Below, piece after piece: positions 21,786 to 31,198 of a stretch of 64,000 nt of DNA. The stretch lies in assembly GCF_000488275.1 (NCBI RefSeq), contig NZ_KI530762.1, forward strand, positions 62,001 to 126,000, given 5' to 3'. Source of the stretch: Acinetobacter brisouii CIP 110357 (lineage in GTDB: Bacteria; Pseudomonadota; Gammaproteobacteria; Pseudomonadales; Moraxellaceae). The notes under the pieces were generated by a model that was given only the letters and a program-made list of their open reading frames with translations, was not told where the DNA came from and did not search any database. The position numbers were made by a program, and so were the translations under genes. The number at the start of each line of letters is the position of its first letter. Positions within the stretch are counted from its first letter, which is position 1.

Positions 21786-24617
21786 TTATTCTAACAAGGG
21801 TTTTAAAAAACGCCCTGTATGTGAAATCGCCACTTCTGCCACTTGTTCAGGTGTACCTTCGGCAATAATTTCTCCACCGCCAGAACCTCCTTCAGGCCCT
21901 AAATCCACAATCCAGTCAGCGGTTTTAATCACATCCAGATTATGCTCGATCACCACAATGGTATTTCCTTTGTTGCGTAGCTCATGCAGGATGTCGAGCA
22001 GCTTGGCAATATCATGAAAATGCAGTCCTGTGGTTGGCTCATCCAGAATATACAGGGTTTTGCCCGTATCGCGTTTTGCCAGTTCGCGCGCCAGTTTCAC
22101 CCGCTGTGCTTCACCGCCAGACAGGGTAGTAGCTGCCTGACCCAAACGGATATAGCCCAAGCCCACTTGCATCAAGGTATCTAGACGACGATGAATCACG
22201 GGAATGGCATTAAAAAATTCTGCGGCATCTTCCACAGTCATATTGAGCACATCGGAAATGTTCTTACCTTTATAACCGACTTCCAGTGTTTCGCGGTTAT
22301 AGCGTTTGCCATGACAGGCATCACAAGGAACATACATGTCAGGTAAAAAGTGCATGGCGACTTTAATCATGCCATCACCTTCGCAGGCTTCACAGCGTCC
22401 GCCTTTGACATTGAAGGAAAAGCGCCCCGCACTATAACCACGGGCTTTGGCTTCAGGAGTCTGAGCAAACAGTTCACGAATCGGAGTAAATACGCCTGTA
22501 TATGTTGCAGGGTTGGAACGGGGTGTGCGCCCAATCGGACTTTGGTCAATATCGACCACTTTATCCAGATGCTGCAAACCATCAATTGACTGGTATTTTT
22601 CTGCGGTCAGCGTGGTTGCACCGTTGAGTTCGGTTGCTGCAAGTGGCAGTAAAGTACGGTTAATTAAGGTCGATTTTCCTGAACCCGAAACGCCTGTGAT
22701 ACAGGTCATCACACCTAAAGGTAGATTGAGCGTGACATTTTTCAGGTTGTGCCCAGATGCCCCGCAAAGCTGAATGCTATTTTCAGGGTTTGGTGGGGTA
22801 ACGCGCTGTTCAGGCACCGCAATTTTGAGTTTACCTGCCAAGTACTGTCCCGTCAGCGAGTTTTTATTTTTTGCCAGTTGCTTGGCAGTTCCTTCGGCAA
22901 TAATTTCCCCGCCATGGACTCCCGCGCCAGGGCCAATATCAATGATATGGTCGGCAGCGCGAATCGCATCTTCGTCATGCTCAACGACCAGTACCGTGTT
23001 GCCCAAGTCACGCAGGCGAATCAGAGTTTGCAGTAAGCGGTCATTGTCACGTTGATGCAGACCAATCGAAGGTTCATCTAGCACGTACATCACGCCCATC
23101 AAGCCTGCACCGATTTGTGAAGCGAGTCGGATACGCTGTGCTTCACCGCCCGACAGGGTTTCAGCCGAACGTGACAGACTCAAATAATTTAGCCCGACGC
23201 TGACTAAAAATTGTAGGCGTTCACGGATTTCTTTAAAAATTTTATCGGCAATTTCGCCTTTTGCCCCTTCAAGGCTCAAGTGTTGATAATAATCTGCAGC
23301 ATCGCCAATCGACATGCTCGTGATTTGTTCAATACTGTGGTCTTTGACTTTCACATGCCGTGAAATTTCATTCAGGCGTGAGCCGCCGCAGGCATCGCAG
23401 GCTGCGTTGGATAAGTACTGTGCTAAATCATCACGAATATAGTTGCTTTCCGTTTCACGGTAACGGCGCTCTAAATGTGGCAGTACGCCCTCAAATGTCA
23501 TGACACGACTGTGTTTACGCCCACGTTCATCAATATAGCTCAGGTCGATTTTCTCTTTGCCTGTACCATTCAGGAATTTCTTTTGGGTATCTTTGTCGAG
23601 ATCTTGCCACGGGCAATTTAAATCAAAGCCATAGTGTGCTGCGACTTTTTCTAGCATGCTGTAGTAATAAGGACGCTGACGATCCCAACCGCGAATTGCG
23701 CCTTGATAAATCGACAGGTGTGGATTAGGAATCAGTTTTTCAGCACTGAAATGACTGCGTGTTCCCAAACCATCGCAGACAGGGCAAGCACCAAACGGGT
23801 TGTTGAATGAGAACATACGTGGTTCAAGTTCTGCTACGGCACGGTCACATTCAGGGCAGGAGTGACGTGCTGAAAACACGCGATCAGGTTGCTCGCCTTT
23901 CATCCAGGTTAAAATCGCCAGATCGCCGCCTAGGCGCAGGGCTGTTTCAAAGGATTCTGCCAGACGATTCCCCAAATCATCGCGGACTTTAAAGCGGTCG
24001 ATCACCACTTCAATGCTATGTTTTTTCTTTTTATCCAGCTCTGGTGGGCTGTCGATATCAATGATTTCGCCATCGACACGGGCACGCACAAAACCCTGAC
24101 TTTGCAGTTGTTCAAACAGGGTGCTGTATTCGCCTTTACGCTCTCGCACTACGGGTGCAAGTAGCATCAGTGCTGTGCCTTCTTCTAACGCTTTTACCGC
24201 ATCGACCATTTCAGAGACGGTTTGTGCCACCATCGGCAGGTCGTGTTCAGGGCAATACGGTGTTCCGACGCGTGCATAGAGCAAACGCAAATAGTCGTAA
24301 ATTTCGGTAATGGTTCCCACAGTTGAGCGTGGGTTATGGCTGGTCGATTTCTGCTCGATGGCAATCGCAGGGCTTAAGCCTTCAATCGAGTCGACTTCAG
24401 GTTTTTCCATTTGCGATAAAAACTGGCGGGCATAGGCTGACAGTGATTCGACATAACGGCGTTGTCCTTCAGCGTATAAGGTATCGAATGCCAGTGAGGA
24501 TTTTCCTGATCCCGAAAGTCCCGTAATCACCACAAATTTATCACGTGGAATATCGAGGGACACATTTTTCAGGTTATGGGTACGTGCGCCTCGAATACGG
24601 ATATGACTGTGACTCAT
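21786..24617 (-). CDS. uvrA: Excinuclease ABC subunit A
   Basis: The damage-recognition ATPase of nucleotide excision repair, 943 residues. It has two ABC modules. Walker A motifs are [15 protein letters not shown] (about 33) and [11 protein letters not shown] (about 645), and both ABC signatures LSGGEAQR are present. The two zinc-finger modules are CPECDR...CPVCDG and CEACEGDG...[13 protein letters not shown] precedes the ATG. Standard length and domain order. Confidence 0.98.
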   Translation of the reverse strand: MSHSHIRIRGARTHNLKNVSLDIPRDKFVVITGLSGSGKSSLAFDTLYAEGQRRYVESLSAYARQFLSQMEKPEVDSIEGLSPAIAIEQKSTSHNPRSTVGTITEIYDYLRLLYARVGTPYCPEHDLPMVAQTVSEMVDAVKALEEGTALMLLAPVVRERKGEYSTLFEQLQSQGFVRARVDGEIIDIDSPPELDKKKKHSIEVVIDRFKVRDDLGNRLAESFETALRLGGDLAILTWMKGEQPDRVFSARHSCPECDRAVAELEPRMFSFNNPFGACPVCDGLGTRSHFSAEKLIPNPHLSIYQGAIRGWDRQRPYYYSMLEKVAAHYGFDLNCPWQDLDKDTQKKFLNGTGKEKIDLSYIDERGRKHSRVMTFEGVLPHLERRYRETESNYIRDDLAQYLSNAACDACGGSRLNEISRHVKVKDHSIEQITSMSIGDAADYYQHLSLEGAKGEIADKIFKEIRERLQFLVSVGLNYLSLSRSAETLSGGEAQRIRLASQIGAGLMGVMYVLDEPSIGLHQRDNDRLLQTLIRLRDLGNTVLVVEHDEDAIRAADHIIDIGPGAGVHGGEIIAEGTAKQLAKNKNSLTGQYLAGKLKIAVPEQRVTPPNPENSIQLCGASGHNLKNVTLNLPLGVMTCITGVSGSGKSTLINRTLLPLAATELNGATTLTAEKYQSIDGLQHLDKVVDIDQSPIGRTPRSNPATYTGVFTPIRELFAQTPEAKARGYSAGRFSFNVKGGRCEACEGDGMIKVAMHFLPDMYVPCDACHGKRYNRETLEVGYKGKNISDVLNMTVEDAAEFFNAIPVIHRRLDTLMQVGLGYIRLGQAATTLSGGEAQRVKLARELAKRDTGKTLYILDEPTTGLHFHDIAKLLDILHELRNKGNTIVVIEHNLDVIKTADWIVDLGPEGGSGGGEIIAEGTPEQVAEVAISHTGRFLKPLLE

Positions 24618-24739
24618 AAGATCTCTCGGTAATAAGCAAGTAGAAACTGCTATATGATAACGATTTAAAATTGTTCAAGCTGTAACAAAACGATTTTAGG
24701 CGTCAGATTGTGTCGGGTAAATGAAGAAGGAAAATAAAA

Positions 24740-25099
24740 ATGTGGATCGCAAAAATATTGATTGCACTGATCGGCATCTTGCATGTCTATATTCTGGTTT
24801 TAGAGATGTTTTTATGGGACAAGCCGCAAGGTTTAAAAGCCTTTGGCAATAGTCTGGAAAAAGCCAAACTCACCAAAGTTTTGGCACAAAATCAGGGCTT
24901 ATATAACGGCTTTCTTGCTGCGGGATTGTTTTGGTCATTGTTGGTCAGTAACCCCGATTTTGCGCGTGCAATTGTCACGTTCTTTTTAGGCTGTGTTTTT
25001 GTGGCAGGGGTTTATGGTGGCTTAACGGCCAGCAAAAAAATTATTTATATTCAGGCTATACCTGCGCTGCTGGCTTTAGTGGTGCTGCATTTTGCCTAA
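24740..25099 (+). CDS. DUF1304 membrane protein
   Basis: A 119-residue protein with four hydrophobic helices. The conserved HVYILVLEMFLW near residue 15, NQGLYNGFLAAGL near residue 52 and the final GIYGGLTASKK-type segment match DUF1304. Function unknown. AAGGA precedes the ATG. Confidence 0.88.
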   Translation: MWIAKILIALIGILHVYILVLEMFLWDKPQGLKAFGNSLEKAKLTKVLAQNQGLYNGFLAAGLFWSLLVSNPDFARAIVTFFLGCVFVAGVYGGLTASKKIIYIQAIPALLALVVLHFA

Positions 25100-25112
25100 A
25101 TAGAGGCTGTAT

Positions 25113-25141
25113 TTATAAAAAAAGCACAGGAAAACCTGTGC
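25113..25141 (-). terminator. Terminator of the CxxC protein gene
   Basis: GCACAGG-AAAA-CCTGTGC, with a run of seven T on the minus strand, just beyond the stop of the gene at 25166. Confidence 0.82.
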
Positions 25142-25165
25142 CATGGAGGAAAACGTAATTAGTGA

Positions 25166-25561
25166 TTAAGCGCATGCAGGGGGTAATTCGCGCTCAAAAA
25201 TCGAGTCGATTTGCTCAAAACGCAGCGTACACCGCTGATGCTGCTGAAAGGCATAATCAATCACCTGTTTTTCAAGCATAGACAAGAAATGTTCATAGGC
25301 ACCTGAAAAGCCATTTAAATCAAGAAAATCAAAACATTTAGTATGATGATAGTTATATTTTTCAATAAAATTCAGCATGAAATCCTGAATCGGGCGATTG
25401 GTAAAATAAATCAGATAAGTCGCAGCAGAACCGCAATGTAAACAGCCTTGATGCAGATAGATTTCTTCGTGTTCAAACCAGCATTGTCTCAAGGTCATCA
25501 TAGCTCTGAGTGCTTCTGTCCCTTGCGTGTCTTTTTGCATGGTGGTCATTTTGGTTATCAT
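25166..25561 (-). CDS. Unknown CxxC protein, probably iron-regulated
   Basis: A 131-residue soluble protein with a QGCLHCGSAATYL motif (one CxxC), a histidine-rich KYNYHHTKCFDFLDLNG segment and a C-terminal CTLRFEQIDSIFERELPPACA. No family recognised. A Fur-box-like sequence begins two bases upstream of the first ATG, so the real start could be one of the internal methionines (MTTMQKD). It is isolated, with its own terminator. Iron-linked function is inferred only from the site. Confidence 0.65.
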   Translation of the reverse strand: MITKMTTMQKDTQGTEALRAMMTLRQCWFEHEEIYLHQGCLHCGSAATYLIYFTNRPIQDFMLNFIEKYNYHHTKCFDFLDLNGFSGAYEHFLSMLEKQVIDYAFQQHQRCTLRFEQIDSIFERELPPACA

Positions 25562-25562
25562 T

Positions 25563-25581
25563 GATAATGATTATTATTTAT
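25563..25581 (-). promoter_or_regulatory. Candidate Fur box
   Basis: GATAATGATTATTATTTAT matches the 19-base Fur consensus GATAATGATAATCATTATC at 13 positions, including the first nine. It lies at the start of the CxxC protein gene on the minus strand. Confidence 0.5.
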
Positions 25582-25690
25582 ATAATTAATGATTCCTGCT
25601 GCAAAAGCAAGCACGGATTGCAATAAAACATAGGCAATCACGCAATTCTTTGTAAAATGCATACGAAGTAGATTAAGCGGTGAAGGGACG

Positions 25691-26029
25691 ATGTGGGCGT
25701 TAGTATTTAAATGTACTTTGGGTGCACTGGTCGTGTTGCTGATTTCAATACTATCGAAAAGCAAGGCGTTTTATATTGCTGGGCTGGTGCCATTATTTCC
25801 GACCTTTGCCTTGATTGCACATGTGATTGTCTTTCAACAGCAAGGGGCAGATGCGCTGCGCCGTACGGCTTTATTTGGTTTATGGTCGCTGATTCCGTAT
25901 GCGATTTACCTGATTGCGGTGTATCTGCTGGCTACCCAAATGTCCGTGCTGAGCTGTTTAAGTCTGGCAACGCTGGCATGGACGATTGCGGCGGGCATTT
26001 TACTGTATGGCTGGTATTTGTGGGCTTAA
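25691..26029 (+). CDS. glpM: GlpM family membrane protein
   Basis: A 112-residue inner-membrane protein with four hydrophobic helices. FKCTLGALVVLLISILSKSK, YIAGLVPLFPTFALIAH and WSLIPYAIYL are collinear with GlpM. GlpM is linked genetically to envelope and alginate phenotypes, but its activity is unknown. AAGGGA precedes the ATG. Its last bases overlap the end of the convergent exporter gene by four. Confidence 0.9.
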   Translation: MWALVFKCTLGALVVLLISILSKSKAFYIAGLVPLFPTFALIAHVIVFQQQGADALRRTALFGLWSLIPYAIYLIAVYLLATQMSVLSCLSLATLAWTIAAGILLYGWYLWA

Positions 26030-26886
26030 AGCTCGCTGTGTTGACGACCTGTCACCGCAATCCCAATCGATGCCGTAACAATCAACAATAACGCAATCCA
26101 TTGAAAAAGGCTGAGTTGTTCGGACAGTAAAACATAACCTGTTAATGCTGCGACAACAGGCGATAAACTGGTCAAAATACTATAACGCAGTCGTGCCAAA
26201 TGTTTTAGTGCAACTAAATCTAAGGCATAAGGGATTGCTGTCGCTAAAATTGCAATCACTAAACCAAGCCACCAATACTGCACAGCAAACAGTTCATCGG
26301 GGTGTTGCCACAGTTCAATAGGCAATAACATGATTGCTGAAAAACTAATGGCAATACTGAGCATATGGATGCCGATATTTTGCCGAACCACTTTGTGTCC
26401 AAAATAAATATACGCTGCCCAAAACAGTCCCGCACCAATCGCAAGGCACATGCCTAGATATGAAAAGTCCGCACTGTGCCCACCCCACGGAATAATCAGA
26501 ATAATGCCTAAGATTGAGCAAAATACCCAAATCAAGTCACGACGACTCTGAATGGAGCACAGTGCTAAACCCAAAGGGCCAATAAACTCTAAACCTACTG
26601 CAAGACCCAAAGGTAGATGGCTGAGTGAGCTATAAAATAACAGGTTCATGAGTCCCAATGAGATGCTATAGCACAACAGATCACGCCATTTGAGTGTTTT
26701 GAATTTCGGCAAAATACGCCATGAACGAAACACCACAATCACAATCATCGAGGCAAAACACAGCCGAAATAAGGTCACACTTAATGGACTGAGATGTTCA
26801 AATAGTTGTTTGGCAAAACTGGCACTGACCTGATAAGACGCCATTGAGAGCAACATACAGCCTGCGGCAAAAAGTTGTGAATTCAT
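26026..26886 (-). CDS. EamA/DMT exporter, RhtA-like
   Basis: A 286-residue drug/metabolite-transporter protein with ten predicted helices in two EamA repeats. The segments MASYQVSASFAKQLFEHL, YSISLGLMNLLFYSSLSHLPLGLAVGLEFIGPL and AILATAIPYALDLVALKHL follow the threonine/homoserine exporter RhtA closely. Export of amino acids is expected; the exact substrate is not determined. Confidence 0.85.
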   Translation of the reverse strand: MNSQLFAAGCMLLSMASYQVSASFAKQLFEHLSPLSVTLFRLCFASMIVIVVFRSWRILPKFKTLKWRDLLCYSISLGLMNLLFYSSLSHLPLGLAVGLEFIGPLGLALCSIQSRRDLIWVFCSILGIILIIPWGGHSADFSYLGMCLAIGAGLFWAAYIYFGHKVVRQNIGIHMLSIAISFSAIMLLPIELWQHPDELFAVQYWWLGLVIAILATAIPYALDLVALKHLARLRYSILTSLSPVVAALTGYVLLSEQLSLFQWIALLLIVTASIGIAVTGRQHSEL

Positions 26887-27233
26887 GTACTGCCTCGCCG
26901 AGAAAAAAGTTCATGATTGAAATGCCCTGATCATTCCATAAAAATGCCAGCAGCAATCTGCAAAAAGTGATGTCAAGACTGAGTCATTGCATACGGTTCA
27001 GACATTCGCTGGGCAGTCGGTAATGCTAATGTCAGCCCACAAAAATCGGAGCAGTATACAGCAGAACAATGCTGTGTTCAGCATAGGTATAGTTTGAAAA
27101 AATTCTATAAAATTATTTTTTTATATTAAACACTGCGTTTATTAATATGTTTATAAAACGCATGTATTATCCAGCCCAACTGTTTCAAAAATCCTTGCAG
27201 GCATGAACAACAGATGAATCAGAACAAGAAGAG
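26887..27233. other. Spacer between the RhtA-like gene and the arsenic operon
   Basis: About 350 bases without a supported gene. It contains the promoter region of the exporter and AT-rich sequence near 27100-27170. No clear repeats or RNA genes seen. Confidence 0.4.
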
Positions 27234-27271
27234 TCAAGGCAGTCGCTGTGGCTTCGATGCGACTGCCTTGA
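27234..27271 (-). terminator. Terminator of the arsenic operon
   Basis: TCAAGGCAGTCGC (27234-27246) pairs with GCGACTGCCTTGA (27259-27271), a 13-bp stem just after the acr3 stop. The following minus-strand sequence is only moderately T-rich. Confidence 0.65.
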
Positions 27272-27278
27272 ATTGAAT

Positions 27279-28337
27279 CTAGCTCAATTCATGATGAAAG
27301 AATTTTTTACGAATCCAGAAACTGACACTGACCAGCGAGATCAGGACAGGCACTTCCACCAGTGGGCCAATCACCGTGGTAAAAGCCACAGGTGATGCCA
27401 GACCAAAAGTTGCCACGGCTACCGCAAGCGCCAGTTCAAAGTTATTGCCTGCAGCGGTAAATGAAATTGCCGTGCTACGCGCATAGTTGTTGCCGAGCCA
27501 TTTGCTCATGGCAAAACTCAGGAAAAACATCACGATAAAATAAATGGTTAGCGGAATGGCTATCCGAAGTACATCACTTGGCAGGCTCAGCACTTCACCC
27601 CCTTTCAGACTAAACATCGCCACAATGGTCAACAGCAACGCCAAGAGGCTCATCGGGCTGATTTTCGGTAAAAACTGGCTCTGATACCAGCTTAAACCTT
27701 TGGCCTTGACCAAAATGCTACGGGTGAGAAAACCCGCGAAAAATGGAATGCCTAAATAAGTTAGCACGGCTTGGCTAATGTCGAGAAAACTGACGTCAAT
27801 CACTTGTCCTTTTAGGCCAAAATACGGCGGTAAAAAGCTGAGAAAGAACCACGCATAACTACTAAAAAACAGGATTTGAAATAGGCTGTTAAATGCGACA
27901 AGGGCTGCAACATATTGATTGTCGCCACAGGCAAGACCATTCCAGACCAGTACCATGGCAATACAACGTGCCAGACCAATCAGAATCAGTCCTGTCATGT
28001 AGTTTGGCGAGTCATGCAGAAAAATCACGGCTAATGCAAACATGAGAAGTGGAGCGATCAGCCAGTTCTGAATTAAAGACAGGGCAAGGGTTTTCTTGTC
28101 CTTAAAAATTTCAGGCAGGGCAGCGTAATCCACTTTTGCCAGCGGTGGATACATCATTAAAATTAAGCCAACTGCAATCGGCAGATTGATTGAACCGACA
28201 CTCAAATGATTGAGGGCGGTAGAGGCTTGTGGGAAAAACTGTGAAATTGCAATCCCTAGCCCCATAGCCAGAAAAATCCACAGTGTCAGATTGCGATCAA
28301 GAAAGGATAAACGAGATTGAGTCATGGCAAACATCAT
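27279..28337 (-). CDS. acr3: ACR3-family arsenite efflux transporter
   Basis: A ten-helix arsenite/antiporter of up to 352 residues. [22 protein letters not shown] holds the essential cysteine of the ACR3 family, and [20 protein letters not shown] is the conserved late motif. Possible starts are ATG 28337, 28334 or the internal MTQSRL; none has a strong ribosome site, suggesting coupling to arsR, which ends 9 bases upstream. It removes arsenite formed by the adjacent arsenate reductase. Confidence 0.94.
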   Translation of the reverse strand: MMFAMTQSRLSFLDRNLTLWIFLAMGLGIAISQFFPQASTALNHLSVGSINLPIAVGLILMMYPPLAKVDYAALPEIFKDKKTLALSLIQNWLIAPLLMFALAVIFLHDSPNYMTGLILIGLARCIAMVLVWNGLACGDNQYVAALVAFNSLFQILFFSSYAWFFLSFLPPYFGLKGQVIDVSFLDISQAVLTYLGIPFFAGFLTRSILVKAKGLSWYQSQFLPKISPMSLLALLLTIVAMFSLKGGEVLSLPSDVLRIAIPLTIYFIVMFFLSFAMSKWLGNNYARSTAISFTAAGNNFELALAVAVATFGLASPVAFTTVIGPLVEVPVLISLVSVSFWIRKKFFHHELS

Positions 28338-28345
28338 GTAAGAAA

Positions 28346-28657
28346 TTAATCACAGCAATGCACTGTGGTTGAAGGCGCAGCAGGGAAGGTATCGTTTTGC
28401 TGCAACAACGCTAAAATTTCACGACACCATGTCGGCAGTTGCTCATGCAGACGGTAATACACCCATTGTCCCTTACGGCGGTCTTGTAAAATTCCCTGAT
28501 TACGTAGCAGCGCCAGATGCCGTGAAATTTTCGGCTGACTGAGTTGTAATTTTTCGGTCAGGTCACAGACACATAACTCTTGGTATTGTGTGACCAATAA
28601 CACCAGATTGAGGCGGGTTTCATCGGCAAGGCATTTAAAAAACTGTACTTGATCCAT
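28346..28657 (-). CDS. arsR: ArsR family arsenic-responsive repressor
   Basis: A winged-helix repressor of 103 residues from [19 protein letters not shown]. The inducer site ELCVCDL (CxC) in the recognition region is followed by the helix [18 protein letters not shown]. Translation from ATG 28657 is preferred over upstream in-frame starts (up to 28729) because those overlap arsC, while a CAGG site lies in the arsC tail. A C-terminal HCCD adds two cysteines. A palindrome upstream of arsC is the likely operator. Confidence 0.92.
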   Translation of the reverse strand: MDQVQFFKCLADETRLNLVLLVTQYQELCVCDLTEKLQLSQPKISRHLALLRNQGILQDRRKGQWVYYRLHEQLPTWCREILALLQQNDTFPAAPSTTVHCCD

Positions 28658-28661
28658 ATTT

Positions 28662-29093
28662 TCAGCCTGAGACACGTTGGCCATGTTCATCAATGATCTG
28701 TTCGCCATCTTCTTTATAAAAAGCACCAAGCTGTGGTAAGGGTAAAATCTCTAGCACCACTTCAGACGGGCGGCACAGGCGTGTACCTTTTTCAGTCACA
28801 ACAAAAGGGCGGTTGATTAAAATCGGGTACTGCAACATGAAATACAGCAATGCGTCATCTGACCAGTGACTCTGTTCGAGTTGTAAATTGATGTACGGTT
28901 CGACATTTTGGCGTAAGGCTTCGCGCACGCTTAAACCCGCATCGTGAATCAGTTGAACCAGCTGTTCTTTGCTTGGCGGGTTTTTAAGATATTCAATGAT
29001 TTCAGGTTCTATGCCTGTGTTTTTAATCAGGGCAAGCGTGTTACGTGATGTTCCACACGCAGGATTGTGGTAAATCTTGATGCTGGTCGACAT
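28662..29093 (-). CDS. arsC: Glutaredoxin-coupled arsenate reductase
   Basis: A 143-residue ArsC of the glutaredoxin-linked class. The catalytic cysteine is in HNPACGTSRNTLALI, with the substrate arginines in ILINRPFVVTEKGTRLCRPSE. It reduces arsenate to arsenite. First gene of the operon arsC-arsR-acr3; arsR starts four bases after its stop. Confidence 0.95.
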   Translation of the reverse strand: MSTSIKIYHNPACGTSRNTLALIKNTGIEPEIIEYLKNPPSKEQLVQLIHDAGLSVREALRQNVEPYINLQLEQSHWSDDALLYFMLQYPILINRPFVVTEKGTRLCRPSEVVLEILPLPQLGAFYKEDGEQIIDEHGQRVSG

Positions 29094-29127
29094 ATCAAAA
29101 CTTCAGTCTATGGCAGATAAAAGCCTT

Positions 29128-29149
29128 TATATATGAATATCCATATATA
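29128..29149. promoter_or_regulatory. Candidate ArsR operator
   Basis: TATATATG (29128-29135) and CATATATA (29142-29149) form a perfect 8-bp inverted repeat with a 6-base spacer, 35 bases upstream of arsC. Position and symmetry fit an ArsR dimer site; binding is inferred. Confidence 0.5.
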
Positions 29150-29173
29150 TACAATTACAGATATATGACAGAT

Positions 29174-29199
29174 TAAAAAAGCGCCAGAATATGGCGCTA
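29174..29199 (-). terminator. Terminator of tenA
   Basis: AGCGCCA and TGGCGCT pair around a short loop, with a T-run on the minus strand directly after the tenA stop. Confidence 0.82.
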
Positions 29200-29204
29200 T
29201 ATGA

Positions 29205-29879
29205 CTAGACAGGATCAAGTCCAAGCCAGTGCTGTTGATGATAGGCACTGTCCCAAAACAGCCATTCTAGCTCAGCACCACGGCGGTAGACCTGCTGCAT
29301 TTTGGCAAGTGTGTCGCCATCACAGCGTGCAGCAACTTTATCAATCGTGGCAATCACATTGCGTACCGCAGCGTGAAATTCTTCACCTGCATAGGTATCA
29401 ATCCATGCCTGATACGGATTGTTGGCAGCCGAGTTTTCAACAATAGCCAATCCCACTTCGGCATAAATCCAGAAACAAGGCAGTAAGGCGGCCAGTACTA
29501 CAGGATAGCTTTCTGACCATGCTGTTGCGAGTAAAAAAGAGGTGTAATGGTGGCAAGCCAAACTCAATGGTGTATTGGCAAACTGTTCAGGGCTAATCCC
29601 AAATTGCTGCATAAAGCCGGCATGTAAACTACGCTCTACAATAATCGCAATTTTTGCACCTTCCGAAAACTGCATGATGTCATCGGCATCAAAGGCTTTG
29701 GCTGCTGCGACCGCAAGAATGCGCCCATATGCCAGTAAATAATGTGAGTCCTGAATAATATAATGTTGAAAAGCTTCCGATTTGAGCGTGCCCTGCGCCA
29801 ACTCCTGATTAAATGGATGCTGGACAATTTTTTGGTATAAGGCAAGGTTGTTCTGCCAGAGCTGCTCTGAAAAACGCAT
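29205..29879 (-). CDS. tenA: TenA family thiaminase II-like protein
   Basis: A 224-residue all-helical TenA/PQQC-fold protein. It has FQHYIIQDSHYLLAYGR, the cysteine motif ALLPCFWIYAEVG and YAGEEFHAAV with the conserved glutamates. TenA salvages the pyrimidine part of degraded thiamine. ATG 29879 follows GGAG at normal spacing and is preferred over an upstream start. No TPP riboswitch was seen in its leader, and no other thiamine gene is near. Confidence 0.88.
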   Translation of the reverse strand: MRFSEQLWQNNLALYQKIVQHPFNQELAQGTLKSEAFQHYIIQDSHYLLAYGRILAVAAAKAFDADDIMQFSEGAKIAIIVERSLHAGFMQQFGISPEQFANTPLSLACHHYTSFLLATAWSESYPVVLAALLPCFWIYAEVGLAIVENSAANNPYQAWIDTYAGEEFHAAVRNVIATIDKVAARCDGDTLAKMQQVYRRGAELEWLFWDSAYHQQHWLGLDPV

Positions 29880-30026
29880 GGTCACTCCACGATGATGCGA
29901 AAACTGCAATATAGCGTGTTTTTTTTAAATAGGTAAAAAAACAGAAGCGAGTATAATGCTGAGTATTCCTTTCTGATACATGCGAACACAGCATGTACTT
30001 TTCATTTTTATAGGTCAGGTCAGTTC

Positions 30027-31094
30027 ATGAAACATTTTCGTTTCTCATTTATTTTCAGCATCATCTGCTTGGGAATTGCAGCCTACTGGGGCTTCACGCA
30101 TGGCCCTGAAGCAGGGATTTCAACCATGCTACAGGCGCTCTCGGTAACTGCCATTTTGGCGATTATGGAAGTGTCTTTATCTTTCGATAACGCCGTGGTC
30201 AATGCATCAGTACTGCGGAGCTGGGATCATTTCTGGAAAATGATTTTCCTTACACTCGGCATGATTATTGCGGTGTTCGGTATGCGTCTGGTGTTCCCGA
30301 TTGTGATTGTAGCGGTGACCGCTAACATGAACATGATGGATGTGGTCAGTATGGCGCTCAATGATCCGAAAAATTACTCGATGCGTTTGATTGAACATCA
30401 TGCGGAAATTGCAGCATTTGGTGGTGCGTTCTTGGCACTGGTGTTTTTCAATTTCTTCCTTGATGCAGAAAAAGATACACACTGGTTCAAATGGCTTGAA
30501 AAACGCCTGACCAACTTAGCCAATGTTCCTGCCATGTCAGTGTTTTTAACGCTGATCGCCTTACTGGTGATGGCGCACAATGTGGGCGAGAGCGAGCGTT
30601 TGGCTGTGACCTTATCGGGGATTTGGGGCATTGTGGTCTATATCGGAGTACAAGTGCTTGGGCATTTGCTGGGTGGTGAGCCTGAAGTGGACGAAGAAGC
30701 CAGCAGCTCAGGCAATGCTGCCAATGGTGTGATCAAAGCAGGTTTAGGTGGTTTCTTGTATCTGGAAGTACTGGATGCATCTTTTAGTTTTGACGGGGTG
30801 ATCGGGGCATTTGCGATTACTTCTGATGTCATCATCATTATGCTCGGGTTGGCAATTGGCGCAATGTTTGTGCGTTCCATGACGATTTATCTGGTCGAAA
30901 AAGGCACTCTAGAAGCTTATGTTTATTTGGAACATGGTGCGCATTATGCGATTGGTGCTTTGGCGGTGATTATGTTGGCTAGTGGTACAGGCGTACATGT
31001 GCCTGAAGTGGTCACAGGACTGATTGGTGTGGCATTTATTGTTTGGGCAGTGATTGCTTCGATTCAATATAGTAAACGTCAGCTGATTGATTAA
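30027..31094 (+). CDS. DUF475 integral membrane protein, second paralogue
   Basis: A 355-residue LysE/TerC-superfamily membrane protein, identical over long stretches to the product at 11799 (for example the SLSFDNAVVNASVL and LEVLDASFSFDGVIGAFAIT regions). The acidic central loop, about residues 217-230, is where the two differ most. Unlike the first copy it stands alone, with its own leader (AGGTCAGGTCAG before the ATG) and terminator. Metal-ion transport is plausible by family. Confidence 0.87.
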   Translation: MKHFRFSFIFSIICLGIAAYWGFTHGPEAGISTMLQALSVTAILAIMEVSLSFDNAVVNASVLRSWDHFWKMIFLTLGMIIAVFGMRLVFPIVIVAVTANMNMMDVVSMALNDPKNYSMRLIEHHAEIAAFGGAFLALVFFNFFLDAEKDTHWFKWLEKRLTNLANVPAMSVFLTLIALLVMAHNVGESERLAVTLSGIWGIVVYIGVQVLGHLLGGEPEVDEEASSSGNAANGVIKAGLGGFLYLEVLDASFSFDGVIGAFAITSDVIIIMLGLAIGAMFVRSMTIYLVEKGTLEAYVYLEHGAHYAIGALAVIMLASGTGVHVPEVVTGLIGVAFIVWAVIASIQYSKRQLID

Positions 31095-31122
31095 GGCAAA
31101 TTTCAGAAAAATATATAAAATG

Positions 31123-31157
31123 ATGGGGTACAATGCAGTTGTACCCCATTTTATTTT
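31123..31157 (+). terminator. Terminator after the second DUF475 gene
   Basis: ATGGGGTACAA (31123-31133) pairs with TTGTACCCCAT (31139-31149), followed by TTTTATTTT. Confidence 0.88.
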
Positions 31158-31198
31158 GAATGCTTTGCTTGTTTGCCCCCAAGAGATTACAGATTGAT

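Noticed and set aside
21647..21868. 73-codon plus-strand frame entering the uvrA 3' end
   Set aside because: Overlaps a certain gene on the other strand and lacks a convincing start.
29880..30026. Possible riboswitch upstream of tenA or of the second DUF475 gene
   Set aside because: Neither a TPP-type nor a yybP-ykoY-type conserved core could be found in either direction.
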